Below, piece by piece: positions 10,743 to 30,301 of a stretch of DNA of 64,000 bases. A program made the translations under genes and the position numbers. Numbering within the stretch: position 1 is the first letter of the stretch; every line of letters starts with the position of its first letter. The notes below the pieces were generated by a model. The model searched no databases and had not been told where the DNA came from. It worked only from the letters and a program-made list of their open reading frames with translations. Origin of the DNA: Bin5 sp965218625. Lineage in GTDB: Bacteria > Chloroflexota > Anaerolineae > Caldilineales > Caldilineaceae. Where the stretch lies: positions 124,001-188,000 of the forward strand of contig CBDCLG010000017.1 of assembly GCA_965218625.1 (NCBI GenBank), given 5' to 3'.

Positions 10743-11132
10743 TTACACTTCATAGTCCAACGTCATGTCGTGCTCCTCTGCATGTCCGGCAGAAAACCCG
10801 CCGGTACCCGAAAGCCCGGCCAGTTCGTCGGTGCCCGACCCCGGAACCACCTCGTACTCCGCCGTGGCCTTTTCTCCGTCGTAAGACCCCGTGTGCCGGA
10901 GCACGAAGCTGCCTGTCCGTCCGCCCAGGCTGCCCACAACCTTCTCAAACCCTGAAAACGAAGCGACCCCGCCGTCGAGGTACGTCATCACGTACATAAG
11001 ATTGCCTGTCCCGGACAGATCGCCGTGGAAAGACTTCTTCACGTGCGCACGGGTGAGCTTCGGCCCGTCCGCTGGTTCGTCAAATGGCTCCTCGTCCCAG
11101 CTTATGATCCTGAACTTTGCCTCGGTGAGCAT
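10743..11132 (-). CDS. DUF3224 family protein
   Basis: The 129-residue product matches the DUF3224 family: ISWDEEPFDE, KLTRAHVKKSFHGDLSGTG, GRTGSFVLRHTGSYDG and VVPGSGTDELAGLSGTGG are its signatures. Members form a small beta-barrel (allene oxide cyclase barrel-like) and have no established function. The frame is open much further upstream, but the family match starts at the ATG at 11132, which has GGAG five bases before it; the upstream part is not coding-like. It stands alone between the dcw operon and a non-coding region. No signal peptide is seen, so a cytoplasmic protein is likely. Confidence 0.85.
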   Translation of the reverse strand: MLTEAKFRIISWDEEPFDEPADGPKLTRAHVKKSFHGDLSGTGNLMYVMTYLDGGVASFSGFEKVVGSLGGRTGSFVLRHTGSYDGEKATAEYEVVPGSGTDELAGLSGTGGFSAGHAEEHDMTLDYEV

Positions 11133-11995
11133 CTCTTCTCCAGGATGGCGTATGGGACTGCGCGGCGGCGGTTTGCCGCACTGCCCAAAGTCCCGCTGTC
11201 TTGGGCCGCCTACGCTACGTGAATTCTCTGTCCAAACGAGCGCCCGGCGTGGATGTTCGCGTGGCGTGGCGCAATGTCGATGGGGGTGACGATGGGCATG
11301 TAGATGGACGTTGTGCAATGCTGATTTTTCGTCATCTCCACCCAAACGGGCCCCGCAGGGCAGCCGCCCCACTTTCTCCCATATTGTCCCATACACAAAA
11401 CATACCGCAAAACCTATTTTGGTGAAAACGGGCGCGGGCCGCCAACAGAAACGGCCTGATTTCGCGCCCTCTTTGAAGGGGAAACGCAGCCGTATCATAG
11501 AGTTTGGAGCTTCTTGCAGCCGTCCCGCACCCGCCGTAGCGAAGCGCCCGGAACAGGCTTCCGATGCCTCCGATTCGGTCGTCCCTTTATCTGGTGCCGG
11601 GCGTCTGCCTGCCTTACTCGCCGCGCCCGGAGACTGATTGACGGACGCAGGCAGGTCCGCCTGCACATCTTCCAGAAGCGGGCCGGGCTTTGTAACCGTT
11701 TCACGGCGTCGCTTCACGCATGCAGCACCCGGCCCGTTTGCGCCGTAGGCATATCGTAGGCAAATTGCACAGGATTGCTCACGGCCCGATTTCAGCCGCA
11801 TCCTGGCCGTATTGCGCCCCATGTCAACCGGGCCGCGCCCGGATTCGGCCGGAGCCCCGCCAAAATTGGCGCAGAATCGGACTTTTCGGGTCTGTTGCGC
11901 GCAATTGGTCTCTCGCGCCGCGCCTCTTTCCGGCCGGAAAGGAGCCGTTGCACCAGAATCGACTGCCCGACAGTTCAGGATGCAGCGATTATCTG
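11133..11995. other. Long intergenic region, no gene seen
   Basis: About 860 bases between the DUF3224 gene and the next promoter. Open frames here translate to low-complexity Arg/Pro-rich sequence without recognisable motifs or good SD sites. It contains a few short GC-rich inverted repeats (for example CTGCCTGC near 11613 with GCAGGCAG near 11650). A weak minus-strand promoter for the DUF3224 gene may lie near 11375-11400 (TTGCGG, 16 bases, GACAAT). Confidence 0.5.
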
Positions 11996-12030
11996 ACAGA
12001 GTTGACAGGCAACTCTGTATACAGTAGAAT
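11996..12030 (+). promoter_or_regulatory. Promoter with operator-like palindrome
   Basis: TTGACA (12002-12007) and TAGAAT (12025-12030) are separated by 17 bases, a near-perfect housekeeping-type promoter. Overlapping the -35 box is a perfect inverted repeat, ACAGAGTT (11996-12003) and AACTCTGT (12011-12018), with a 7-base centre. A repressor bound there would block polymerase. The next good coding start is the small ORF at 12224. Confidence 0.6.
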
Positions 12031-12223
12031 CAACAATGCCGGACATTAAGCCGGCAACGATGTTCTCATCCGGCGTGTCCTCCCGGTTGTTGCTTCCGGC
12101 CTGCAACCCAGGCATCTCACCTGAGGACCCATTATCAGATGCCTTCAATCCGCATCAGGCCGCAAACCCGGGAGGTACCGCCAGCCAGCATCTTACAGTG
12201 GACGCAATGAAGGAGACGCGAAT

Positions 12224-12403
12224 GTGAACGCCGCTGCCCAAAATCGCCAGATGCTCTTCGCCATCGTGCTGGTGATCGCCTTGCTGGCGATGCTCATTTT
12301 TCTCTACCCGGCCCTGGCTTCGAGCTATGACAACGGCGCTTCGACGATAACGGGGAACGACCTCAATATCGAAACAGTGGACGACTCGACGATTCAGCGA
12401 TAA
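12224..12403 (+). CDS. Small single-pass membrane protein, unknown function
   Basis: A GTG at 12224 preceded by AAGGAG (eight bases away) opens a 59-codon frame ending with TAA at 12401-12403. The product has a short polar N terminus (MNAAAQNRQ), one strong hydrophobic segment (residues 10-32, MLFAIVLVIALLAMLIFLYP and on), then a polar acidic tail (NDLNIETVDDSTIQR). It could be a signal-peptide-like secreted peptide or a membrane-anchored small protein. I do not recognise the family. The SD, the membrane segment and the strong promoter about 195 bases upstream make it likely to be real; it is not part of any obvious operon. Confidence 0.55.
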   Translation: MNAAAQNRQMLFAIVLVIALLAMLIFLYPALASSYDNGASTITGNDLNIETVDDSTIQR

Positions 12404-12831
12404 CTCGGAAAACCACAACTCCAGCGCAATGAACACAACGGCGTGTAGCGCGCTAACCCTTCAGTCGCAGCGACGCACCTGTTTTTCAATAAACCATCTC
12501 TTCCGATGTCCTGGCCGAGCATTGCCAGCCACACCGGCCCGGTTCTCTCTTCCCGCAGGCATGCTTGTCCTGCTTCCGTCACTCCGTCAGCCTCCCGGCC
12601 CCCGACCGTACTCGAATCACGTTTCGCTTTCGGAGATCTTTTCGCGTAAACGCTTGTGATCGCTCGTAAAGCGCTCGTGCATCGCTCGCAAAGCGCTCTA
12701 CGAGCCTCTTGTGTATTCGGGTCGCGTCATCGGTCTCCCAATGCTTTGCCTGTCTTACCGTCAGCGTCGCCGGACCGCCATCCTTTCAGGTCGCGCGGAA
12801 AGTTTGGAATGTACTTGTCAACATCAAAATT
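12404..12831. other. Intergenic region upstream of rpoB promoter
   Basis: No gene is seen. The stretch holds the tandem and inverted repeats at 12659-12704 described separately. Short open frames here lack SD sites and recognisable motifs. Confidence 0.5.
12659..12704. repeat. 18-bp tandem repeat that also forms a hairpin
   Basis: ATCGCTCG(T/C)AAAGCGCTC occurs at 12659-12676 and again at 12681-12698, a 22-base period with one mismatch. The same DNA forms an inverted repeat: CTCGTAAAGCGCT (12663-12675) and AGCGCTCTACGAG (12692-12704), 12 of 13 positions complementary. It lies about 130 bases upstream of the rpoB promoter and has no T-tract, so a protein-binding site is more likely than a terminator. 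Confidence 0.6.
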
Positions 12832-12860
12832 TTGACACCAGGCAGCTTATGCTATATACT
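12832..12860 (+). promoter_or_regulatory. rpoBC promoter
   Basis: TTGACA (12832-12837), 17 bases, then TATACT (12855-12860), one of the best promoter matches in the window. Transcription from about 12867 would give a leader of roughly 345 bases before rpoB, in which I see no open frame or known riboregulator. Confidence 0.75.
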
Positions 12861-13212
12861 TACCCTTTCAGAGAAAAAACCATTTTCGACTGTTGCGTTC
12901 CGGCGTCATATTGCGGGAGTCATAATTCAATGCCCCCAGGTTCCGTTTTGACGGGGCGGCCGGTATCCGGCGGGGCGTCCGCTGGCCCGACCCATTTTGT
13001 CCAATGGCGTTGGGTCTTTGACTTTTGATACAGCGCTCGGCGCGCCCCAGGTCACGGCCTGAGGCACAGATGCGATGGGGGCGGGAACCTGCAAAGACCC
13101 GCCCCGCTTTGAAGCCCACTCGCCTTGTCGCACGTTGCCGTCGCCGCTTGCAGGTCAGCTGACAACGGCGCGCGATGCGGGTGAAACTGTAATGCAAAGG
13201 AGTATGCGCTAT

Positions 13213-17070
<3,858 letters not shown>

Positions 17071-17172
17071 TTAGTTTCTGGTTGTTTACTTTTGGTTTCT
17101 CGTGAACTGCCGCAAGCGGATGGCGTTCCAAGAGCTGAAAACTGACGACTAAGAGCTATAAAAGGAGCTAAA

Positions 17173-21810
<4,638 letters not shown>

Positions 21811-21860
21811 AAGCGGACCGGAGTTCAAATACAGAGATCAAATGCAGAGTTCAAATACAA

Positions 21861-21892
21861 GGGTGGAGGCGCGAACGGCCTTCACCCTTTTT
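21861..21892 (+). terminator. Rho-independent terminator after rpoC
   Basis: GGGTGGAGGC (21861-21870), a 7-base loop and GCCTTCACCC (21878-21887) pair over ten positions with one G-U, followed by TTTTT. It closes the rpoBC unit and separates it from rpsL. Confidence 0.85.
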
Positions 21893-22032
21893 CGTCTCCC
21901 CGTCGCAGGCTGTCAGGCAATCCCCTGCAACGACAGCGCTCTCCCCGACCGCATCTCCGTTTGCCCATCCCTCACCCGACGTTCAGCCGGCAGAAAATCC
22001 CGCTTCACCCTCGCTGCGATTGCGTCCATGAC

Positions 22033-22088
22033 AAATCCGCTTTGTACTGAAGACGGATTTGCTTTCGGCAGTTCGGCTGTGATACACT
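22033..22088 (+). promoter_or_regulatory. Probable rpsL promoter with inverted repeat
   Basis: A weak TTGCTT (22059-22064), 18 bases, TACACT (22083-22088) fits a promoter about 40 bases before the rpsL start. AAATCCG (22033-22039) and CGGATTT (22054-22060) form a 7-bp inverted repeat that abuts the -35 box and may be an operator. The rest of the 318-base gap after rpoC shows only the terminator at 21861-21892. Confidence 0.45.
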
Positions 22089-22128
22089 CTCAGATCTTGG
22101 GTTTGAGAGACGATCAGGGAGGAGACCT

Positions 22129-22545
22129 TTGCCGACGATAAATCAACTGGTCCGCAAGGGCCGCAAGACCAAACCGAGGAAAGAGACCGCGCCGGCCCTG
22201 CGCTTTACTCAGAATACATTGACCGGCCGCACCAAGCGGGTCAAACAGGGCAACCCCCAGAAGCGGGGTGTTTGTACGCAGGTGCGCACGACCACGCCAA
22301 AGAAGCCCAACTCCGCCCTGCGCAAGGTGGCCCGCGTCCGCCTTACAAACGGCGTCGAGGTTACGGCCTACATTCCGGGCGAAGGTCATAACCTGCAGGA
22401 GCACAGCGTGGTTCTGGTGCGCGGCGGCCGCGTCCGCGACCTGCCCGGCGTGCGTTATCATATCGTGCGCGGCGCCTTGGACAGCACCGGCGTAAACGAG
22501 CGCAAGCGGAGCCGCAGCAAATACGGCACGAAAAAGCCGCGCTAA
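22129..22545 (+). CDS. rpsL: 30S ribosomal protein S12
   Basis: S12 sits at the decoding centre of the 30S subunit. PTINQLVRKGR, KRGVCTQVRTTTPKKPNSALRK (cited in part) and GEGHNLQEHSVVLVRGGRVRDLPGVRY are diagnostic; Lys in TPKKPNS and Lys/Arg in the second loop are the streptomycin-sensitive sites, with the usual KPNS present. It is 138 residues, the long form with the extra loop (ALRFTQNTLTGRTKRVKQ) known from Gram-positives, not the 124-residue E. coli form. The start codon is TTG, preceded by GGGAGGAG. First gene of rpsL-rpsG-fusA-tuf. Confidence 0.97.
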   Translation: MPTINQLVRKGRKTKPRKETAPALRFTQNTLTGRTKRVKQGNPQKRGVCTQVRTTTPKKPNSALRKVARVRLTNGVEVTAYIPGEGHNLQEHSVVLVRGGRVRDLPGVRYHIVRGALDSTGVNERKRSRSKYGTKKPR

Positions 22546-22594
22546 GCCCTGGCTCCGAAGCCGCTGGCGCAAACGATAAGGATGGAGTTGCAGA

Positions 22595-23071
22595 ATGCCG
22601 CGACGAAACCGGCCCGAAAAACGTCAAGTCACGCCCGACCCCCGTCACAACAGCGTTGTGCTGGCGAAATTCATCAACAACCTGATGGAGCGGGGCAAGA
22701 AAAGTCTGGCCGCCAGAATCGTCTACACCGCGCTCGACACCGTAGCCGAACGCGCCAACCGCCCGCCGATGGAGGTCTTCGAAGAGGCGCTCAAGAACGC
22801 CACCCCTCTGGTTGAGGTCAAGCCGCAGCGGGTTGGCGGCGCAACCTATCAGGTGCCGATTGAAATTCGCCCGAACCGGCGCCAGGCCCTCGCCATGCGC
22901 TGGCTGATTCAGAACGCACGCGGGCGCGGTGGCCGCAACATGGCCATCAGGCTGGCGAATGAAATCCTGGACACCGCACGGGGCGAAGGCCAGACCGTGC
23001 GCAGGCGCGAAGAGACGCATCGCATGGCAGAAGCCAATCAGGCCTTTGCCCATTTTGCCAGGCGGCGATAG
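22595..23071 (+). CDS. rpsG: 30S ribosomal protein S7
   Basis: S7 nucleates assembly of the 30S head and contacts E-site tRNA. The protein is 158 residues and starts MPRRNRPEKR; the conserved KFINNLMERGKKS, VEVKPQRVGGATYQVPIE and RGGRNMAIRLANEI segments are present. It lies 49 bases after rpsL, with GGATGGAG upstream of the ATG, and is co-transcribed with it. Confidence 0.97.
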   Translation: MPRRNRPEKRQVTPDPRHNSVVLAKFINNLMERGKKSLAARIVYTALDTVAERANRPPMEVFEEALKNATPLVEVKPQRVGGATYQVPIEIRPNRRQALAMRWLIQNARGRGGRNMAIRLANEILDTARGEGQTVRRREETHRMAEANQAFAHFARRR

Positions 23072-23382
23072 CCCTCTTTCGCGCGCGGCTGTCCCGCCAT
23101 GACAGAACAAGCAAAATAGTTGGAATTCCTGACGTGTCCGGTGTCCTTGCCGGGCACAGTCTTGAACCGATCCAGTCCATTCGATGCAGGCGAGGCGCCT
23201 GCGTTCCAAGTGGCTGGATATTTTTCTGAACCGATTCGGGTGCGGCGCATTCGAACCGCCGAGCTACGCAGCTCCGAGTCCATCGCACAGCCGGGTGAAA
23301 TTCGGCCTGCCGCACAAACAGATTGTGTGTCCCGCTCGACAGGGCCCATGATCTTCTCCAGGACCAGGTCAGGTGAGGTTTG
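23072..23382. other. rpsG-fusA spacer
   Basis: This 311-base gap is unusually wide for the str operon. It holds GC-rich hairpins, for example GCAGGCG/CGCCTGC with a 3-base loop near 23190, but none followed by a T-tract, so read-through from rpsG into fusA is likely. I see no convincing promoter or gene. Confidence 0.5.
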
Positions 23383-25494
<2,112 letters not shown>

Positions 25495-25520
25495 GTTCTG
25501 CGTTCGGTTCGTGTCAAGGC

Positions 25521-25549
25521 TTGTCATCTGTGGGGAGTTTCCGTATACT
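25521..25549 (+). promoter_or_regulatory. tuf promoter
   Basis: TTGTCA (25521-25526), 17 bases, TATACT (25544-25549) lie in the 226-base gap between fusA and tuf. This suggests that tuf, tRNA-Trp, secE and nusG have their own transcript start besides any read-through from rpsL. Confidence 0.7.
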
Positions 25550-25720
25550 GTGCAAGTTGCAGAGGCGGTGTGCAGTCTGCCGAAATCGATGACCTATCCG
25601 CCCCTGCGCGAAACGGGCGATTGATCGCCTGAGCAACTGTGTTTTGACGAACTTTTCAGGTTCGTCGCGAAGCTGTCAGATCCGGCATAGTTGACATGCG
25701 AAACAGTCAGGAGAGAGAGC

Positions 25721-26920
<1,200 letters not shown>

Positions 26921-26976
26921 CTGTATTCTGGCCGTGCCCCTGCTGCCGCGGATGGCCGGACCGGATAATTCGAAAG

Positions 26977-27007
26977 TGTCCGAACGGGGACCGGAATCGT
27001 TCGGACA
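26977..27007 (+). other. Perfect hairpin between tuf and tRNA-Trp
   Basis: TGTCCGAAC (26977-26985) and GTTCGGACA (26999-27007) pair perfectly over nine bases with a 13-base loop. It ends four bases before the tRNA and has no T-tract, so it is more likely an RNA-processing or stability element than a strong terminator. Confidence 0.5.
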
Positions 27008-27011
27008 TTGT

Positions 27012-27084
27012 AGGCGAGTAGCTCAATTGGCAGAGCGGCGGTCTCCAAAACCGCAGGTTGCGGGTTCAAGTCCTGCCTCGCCTG
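27012..27084 (+). tRNA. tRNA-Trp (CCA anticodon)
   Basis: The sequence folds as a cloverleaf: acceptor AGGCGAG/CTCGCCT, D arm GCTC...GAGC, anticodon arm GCGGT CTCCAAA ACCGC with anticodon CCA, and T arm GCGGG TTCAAGT CCTGC. The discriminator base is G and CCA is not encoded. Placement between tuf and secE is common in bacteria. Confidence 0.95.
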
Positions 27085-27204
27085 TCAGAAAGTGACCACC
27101 AGCACCCGCTCGGTGGTCATTCGCGCTCAAATAGGGAAGATGGGCGGGTACACGCTGCGCAGCTGCGGGCCTGTTTCCGTGGCGCGCACCAATCGGAGTG
27201 AATC

Positions 27205-27423
27205 GTGAGCCGGTCAACATCTGTTCCAAGATCCGACAACGCCATCGTGCGCTATTTCAAGGAGACGCGCGCAGAAATTGGCAAGGTCACCTGGCCGACG
27301 AGGGAAGAGGGCACCCGCTTGACGGTCGTTGTGTTGATCGTTACCACAATCGCCGCGCTTGTGCTCTTTGCAGTGGACTCACTTTTCAGCTACCTGATAA
27401 CACTGTTTCTTCAGGTATTTTGA
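27205..27423 (+). CDS. secE: SecE, preprotein translocase subunit
   Basis: SecE clamps SecY in the SecYEG channel. The 72-residue protein has the short bacterial form: a basic amphipathic stretch with the signature FKETRAEIGKVTWPTREE, then one membrane helix (TVVVLIVTTIAALVLFAV). The start is a GTG with TCGGAGTG upstream. It sits before nusG, as in most bacteria. The 120-base gap after tRNA-Trp contains an 8-bp perfect hairpin, TGACCACC/GGTGGTCA (27093-27119). Confidence 0.93.
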   Translation: MSRSTSVPRSDNAIVRYFKETRAEIGKVTWPTREEGTRLTVVVLIVTTIAALVLFAVDSLFSYLITLFLQVF

Positions 27424-27497
27424 TCGCATCGCTGCGCCGTCGCTTTTGGTTGCAGGGGATTGCCGGCTCTCTGAATGCGGCGCGCAAGGAGGAATCT

Positions 27498-28136
27498 GTG
27501 GGCGAAACAATCAATGCAGGCGTCGATCCCGAGTTGTTGGAGGACGAGCCGGTTGCCGCGCTGCCGGACGATGAAGAGTCCACAGCCGACGGCGAAGAAG
27601 AGACCGGCCCGCAGTCCGAGTGGTTCGTCGTGCACAGCTATTCGGGTATGGAGAACAAGGTAAAGAAGAACCTGGAACACCGGGCCGAGTCAATGAACAT
27701 GACCGACCGGATTCTGCAGATCGTGGTGCCGACCGAGACCGAGATCGAGATCAAAGAAGGCATCCGCCGCGAGGTTGAACGCCGCGTCTTTCCCGGCTAT
27801 ATTCTTATCGAGATGATCATGGATGAGGACAGCTGGTACGTGGTCCGCAATACGCCGGGCGTTACCAGTTTCGTCGGCATGGGAAACAAGCCCAGCCCCT
27901 TGAGCCAGACCGAAGTCAATCAGATCATGAGCCGCATCGAATCGGACGAGCCGCGGGTCAAAGTCAGCTTCGATGTGGGCGAGCGCGTCCGCATTATCGA
28001 AGGCCCCTTCGCCGAGTTCACCGGCGTGGTGGATTCGCTTGAGCCGGAGAAAGGCAAAGCGCGCGTGATGGTAAGTTTCTTCAATCGCGAAACGCCGGTC
28101 GAAGTGGACTTCCTCCAATTGGAACGGGATACGTAA
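27498..28136 (+). CDS. nusG: NusG, transcription elongation and termination factor
   Basis: NusG binds RNA polymerase and couples it to the ribosome or Rho. After an acidic N-terminal extension of about 40 residues come the NGN domain (WFVVHSYSGMENKVKKNLE, FPGYILIEM, TPGVTSFVG) and the KOW domain (GERVRIIEGPFAEFTGVV). The start is a GTG at 27498 preceded by AAGGAGG; the longer open frame upstream overlaps secE and is not coding. It is 212 residues and is followed 18 bases later by rplK. Confidence 0.95.
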   Translation: MGETINAGVDPELLEDEPVAALPDDEESTADGEEETGPQSEWFVVHSYSGMENKVKKNLEHRAESMNMTDRILQIVVPTETEIEIKEGIRREVERRVFPGYILIEMIMDEDSWYVVRNTPGVTSFVGMGNKPSPLSQTEVNQIMSRIESDEPRVKVSFDVGERVRIIEGPFAEFTGVVDSLEPEKGKARVMVSFFNRETPVEVDFLQLERDT

Positions 28137-28154
28137 TAAGGAGAAGCAGGCGAG

Positions 28155-28580
28155 ATGGCGAAGAAAGTCAAGGCGATTGTAAAGTTGCAGATCCCTGCCG
28201 GCAAGGCCAATCCTGCCCCACCGGTAGGTACCGCGCTCGGCCCGCACGGTGTCAATATCATGGGATTCTGCAAAGAGTACAATGCCCGTACCCAGAGTCA
28301 GATGGGGCAGATCGTTCCCGTCGAAATCACAATTTTCCAGGATCAGTCGTTTACGTTTATCACCAAGACACCGCCCGCGGCCGACCTGATCAAGAGGGCG
28401 GCCGGTGTCGAAAAAGGCAGTGGTATTCCCAATACGGAGAAGGTGGGGACGATCACCAATCAGCAGGTGCGCGAGATCGCCGAGATCAAGCTGAAGGACC
28501 TGGGCAATGTCCCCATCGACAGCGCCATGCAGATGGTGCGGGGCACCGCCCGCAGCATGGGAGTTACAGTCGTTGACTGA
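28155..28580 (+). CDS. rplK: 50S ribosomal protein L11
   Basis: L11 binds the GTPase-associated centre of 23S rRNA. The protein is 141 residues with KLQIPAGKANPAPPVGTALGPHG near the start (cited as family signature), the proline-rich hinge, and KDLGNVPIDSAMQMVRGTARSMG at the end. SD AAGGAG lies upstream of the ATG. It follows nusG and precedes rplA, a conserved order. Confidence 0.97.
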   Translation: MAKKVKAIVKLQIPAGKANPAPPVGTALGPHGVNIMGFCKEYNARTQSQMGQIVPVEITIFQDQSFTFITKTPPAADLIKRAAGVEKGSGIPNTEKVGTITNQQVREIAEIKLKDLGNVPIDSAMQMVRGTARSMGVTVVD

Positions 28581-28675
28581 GCGGGAGCTGCCAGATTTGC
28601 GGCCCGCAGAAACTGTTGAACTGTCGCTGGGAGGGGCGCCCTTGTGTGCCCCGTTTGCACCACGAGGAGAGAAAG

Positions 28676-29389
28676 ATGCCAAGGCATAGCAATCGTTACA
28701 ACGCCGCACGCAGCAAGGTCGACCGCATCAAGCAGTATGTGCCTGCCGATGCCGTCGACCTGATGCGGGATGGCGCAACCGCGAAGTTCGATGAGACGGT
28801 GGAAGTGCATCTGAGCACAGGCGTCGACCCCCGCCACGCTGACCAGCAAGTGCGCGGCGTCGTAACCCTCCCCCACGGTACCGGCCGCGTCGTGCGCATC
28901 CTCGTCTTCGCCGGCGCCGATGGCATCAGCCAGGCCGAAGAAGCGGGCGCCGACCACGTCGGAGGCGAGGACCTGGCCAAGCGCATTCAGGATGGTTGGC
29001 TCGATTTCGACGTCGTGCTCGCCACCCCGGACATGATGCGCGTTGTTGGCCGCCTGGGGCGCGTGCTCGGCCCGCGCGGGATGATGCCCAGCCCCAAGGC
29101 CGGCACGATCGTGCAGGCCGACGAACTGCCGCGCGTCATTCAGGAAACGCGCCTGGGCCGCGTCGAATTTCGCGTCGACAAGACGAGCAACATCCATGTC
29201 CCCATTGGTAAAGCGAGCTTCGAAAGCGGACAGATTCTCGACAACTTCACCTCCATTATGGAAGCGGTCATGACCGCCAGACCTTCGGCGGTGAAGGGCG
29301 TCTATCTGAAGCGGGTCACGCTCACCAGCACCATGGGTCCAGGCATTCGCGTTGATGTCAATGCCGCCTCGATGCTCAAGGCGGCATAG
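28676..29389 (+). CDS. rplA: 50S ribosomal protein L1
   Basis: L1 forms the mobile L1 stalk near the E site and often represses its own operon. The 237-residue protein contains GTGRVVRILVF, DFDVVLATPDMMRVVGRLGRVLGPRGMMPSPK (cited in part) and GRVEFRVDKTSNIHVPIGK. The ATG at 28676 follows GAGGAGAGAAAG. The frame is open further upstream but the conserved start and SD fix it here. Confidence 0.97.
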   Translation: MPRHSNRYNAARSKVDRIKQYVPADAVDLMRDGATAKFDETVEVHLSTGVDPRHADQQVRGVVTLPHGTGRVVRILVFAGADGISQAEEAGADHVGGEDLAKRIQDGWLDFDVVLATPDMMRVVGRLGRVLGPRGMMPSPKAGTIVQADELPRVIQETRLGRVEFRVDKTSNIHVPIGKASFESGQILDNFTSIMEAVMTARPSAVKGVYLKRVTLTSTMGPGIRVDVNAASMLKAA

Positions 29390-29396
29390 CCCCGGT

Positions 29397-29426
29397 TTGC
29401 CAGCGCCGACTGCAGTGCGGTAGAAT
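29397..29426 (+). promoter_or_regulatory. rplJL promoter
   Basis: TTGCCA (29397-29402), 18 bases, TAGAAT (29421-29426) directly after the rplA stop. It would start a transcript beginning with the L10 leader. Confidence 0.6.
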
Positions 29427-29432
29427 TGGCGA

Positions 29433-29660
29433 CCGAACAACCGCATACGAATCTCAGTACCGCAGACAGCCGGTATTCGCCCCGCGAATCTAAATGCGCC
29501 CAAGCGCCGCCGGCCAAGGGCTGAACGCAGCGACCCGTCCGCTGTTGGCGGGCGCGCGAGCCACGTCCTTGTCTGCATCGCAAGGGCGTTTTTCTTTGCA
29601 GCGCCGCCTGGAGTGGGCGCCGGCAGGGAGACGCCCCGCACGAATCCAATCGAAAGGAGG
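29433..29660 (+). ncRNA. Ribosomal protein L10 leader
   Basis: The 279-base rplA-rplJ gap contains ACCGCAGACAGCCGGT at 29459-29474, a close match to the conserved box of the L10 leader, and further GC-rich inverted segments up to the rplJ SD. In other bacteria this mRNA structure binds the L10-(L7/L12)4 complex and represses rplJL. Exact ends are not determined. Confidence 0.7.
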
Positions 29661-29668
29661 GGGTTCAA

Positions 29669-30205
29669 TTGGCAATCAGTCGTGAGAAGAAAGAAGAGCT
29701 TATTTCGCTCTACGCTGAAAAGTTGGAGGAGGCATCCGCCGTCGTCTTTACAGACTTTCGCGGCTCCAGTGTTACGCAGATCAACGGCCTGCGCGCCAAA
29801 CTGAAGGAGGCGGATACGGGCTATATGGTCGTAAAAAACCGGCTCCTGCGGCTCGCGTTCGAACGCAGCGGCATCACCGTGGCGTTGGACGGCCTGCTGG
29901 ACGGGCCCAATGCGGTCGCATTTGTCGGCGAAGACATCGGCAAGGGCGTGACCGCGCTCAAGGACGGCATTCAGGACCTGGATGAACTGATTGAGATAAA
30001 AGGCGGCCTCCTGGAACAGAACGTTCTGGACGCCGCCGCGGCCGCGGCCCTGTCCGAGCTACCCACACGCGAAGAGATGCTGGCCAAACTGCTGGCCACA
30101 ATCATCGCGCCGGCCACCCAGCTCGTTCGCGTCGTCAACGAGCCCGGGGCCAGCCTGGCGCGCGTTCTCAAGGCCCATGCCGACGCGCAGGCAGAAGCCG
30201 CCTGA
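29669..30205 (+). CDS. rplJ: 50S ribosomal protein L10
   Basis: L10 anchors the L7/L12 dimers at the stalk base. The 178-residue protein begins MAISREKKEELISLYAEKL and has the RNA-binding domain (VVFTDFRGSSVTQINGLR, YMVVKNRLLRLA) and a C-terminal helix that binds L7/L12. The start is a TTG with AAAGGAGGGGG upstream. It is preceded by the L10 leader, so feedback control by the L10 complex is likely. Confidence 0.96.
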   Translation: MAISREKKEELISLYAEKLEEASAVVFTDFRGSSVTQINGLRAKLKEADTGYMVVKNRLLRLAFERSGITVALDGLLDGPNAVAFVGEDIGKGVTALKDGIQDLDELIEIKGGLLEQNVLDAAAAAALSELPTREEMLAKLLATIIAPATQLVRVVNEPGASLARVLKAHADAQAEAA

Positions 30206-30301
30206 GCGTCAACGGGGAGGGACTGAACCCTTCCGCAAAGTTCGTCGCACCGCCGCGATACAGACGATTCACCGAAACAGACAATTGGGAGAACTTTCAA
30301 A

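Noticed and set aside
10743..11822. Long 359-residue reading of the DUF3224 frame
   Set aside because: Only the last 129 residues match the family, a good SD precedes the internal ATG at 11132, and the upstream part is low-complexity Arg/Pro-rich sequence.
12036..12227. 63-codon frame directly after the palindromic promoter
   Set aside because: It has no SD or motif, and it overlaps the start of the better-supported small membrane ORF. It could be a leader peptide, but nothing supports that.
11133..13212. Riboswitch or T-box in the long intergenic regions
   Set aside because: No T-box core, specifier or known riboswitch core motif was recognised by eye. A covariance search was not possible here.
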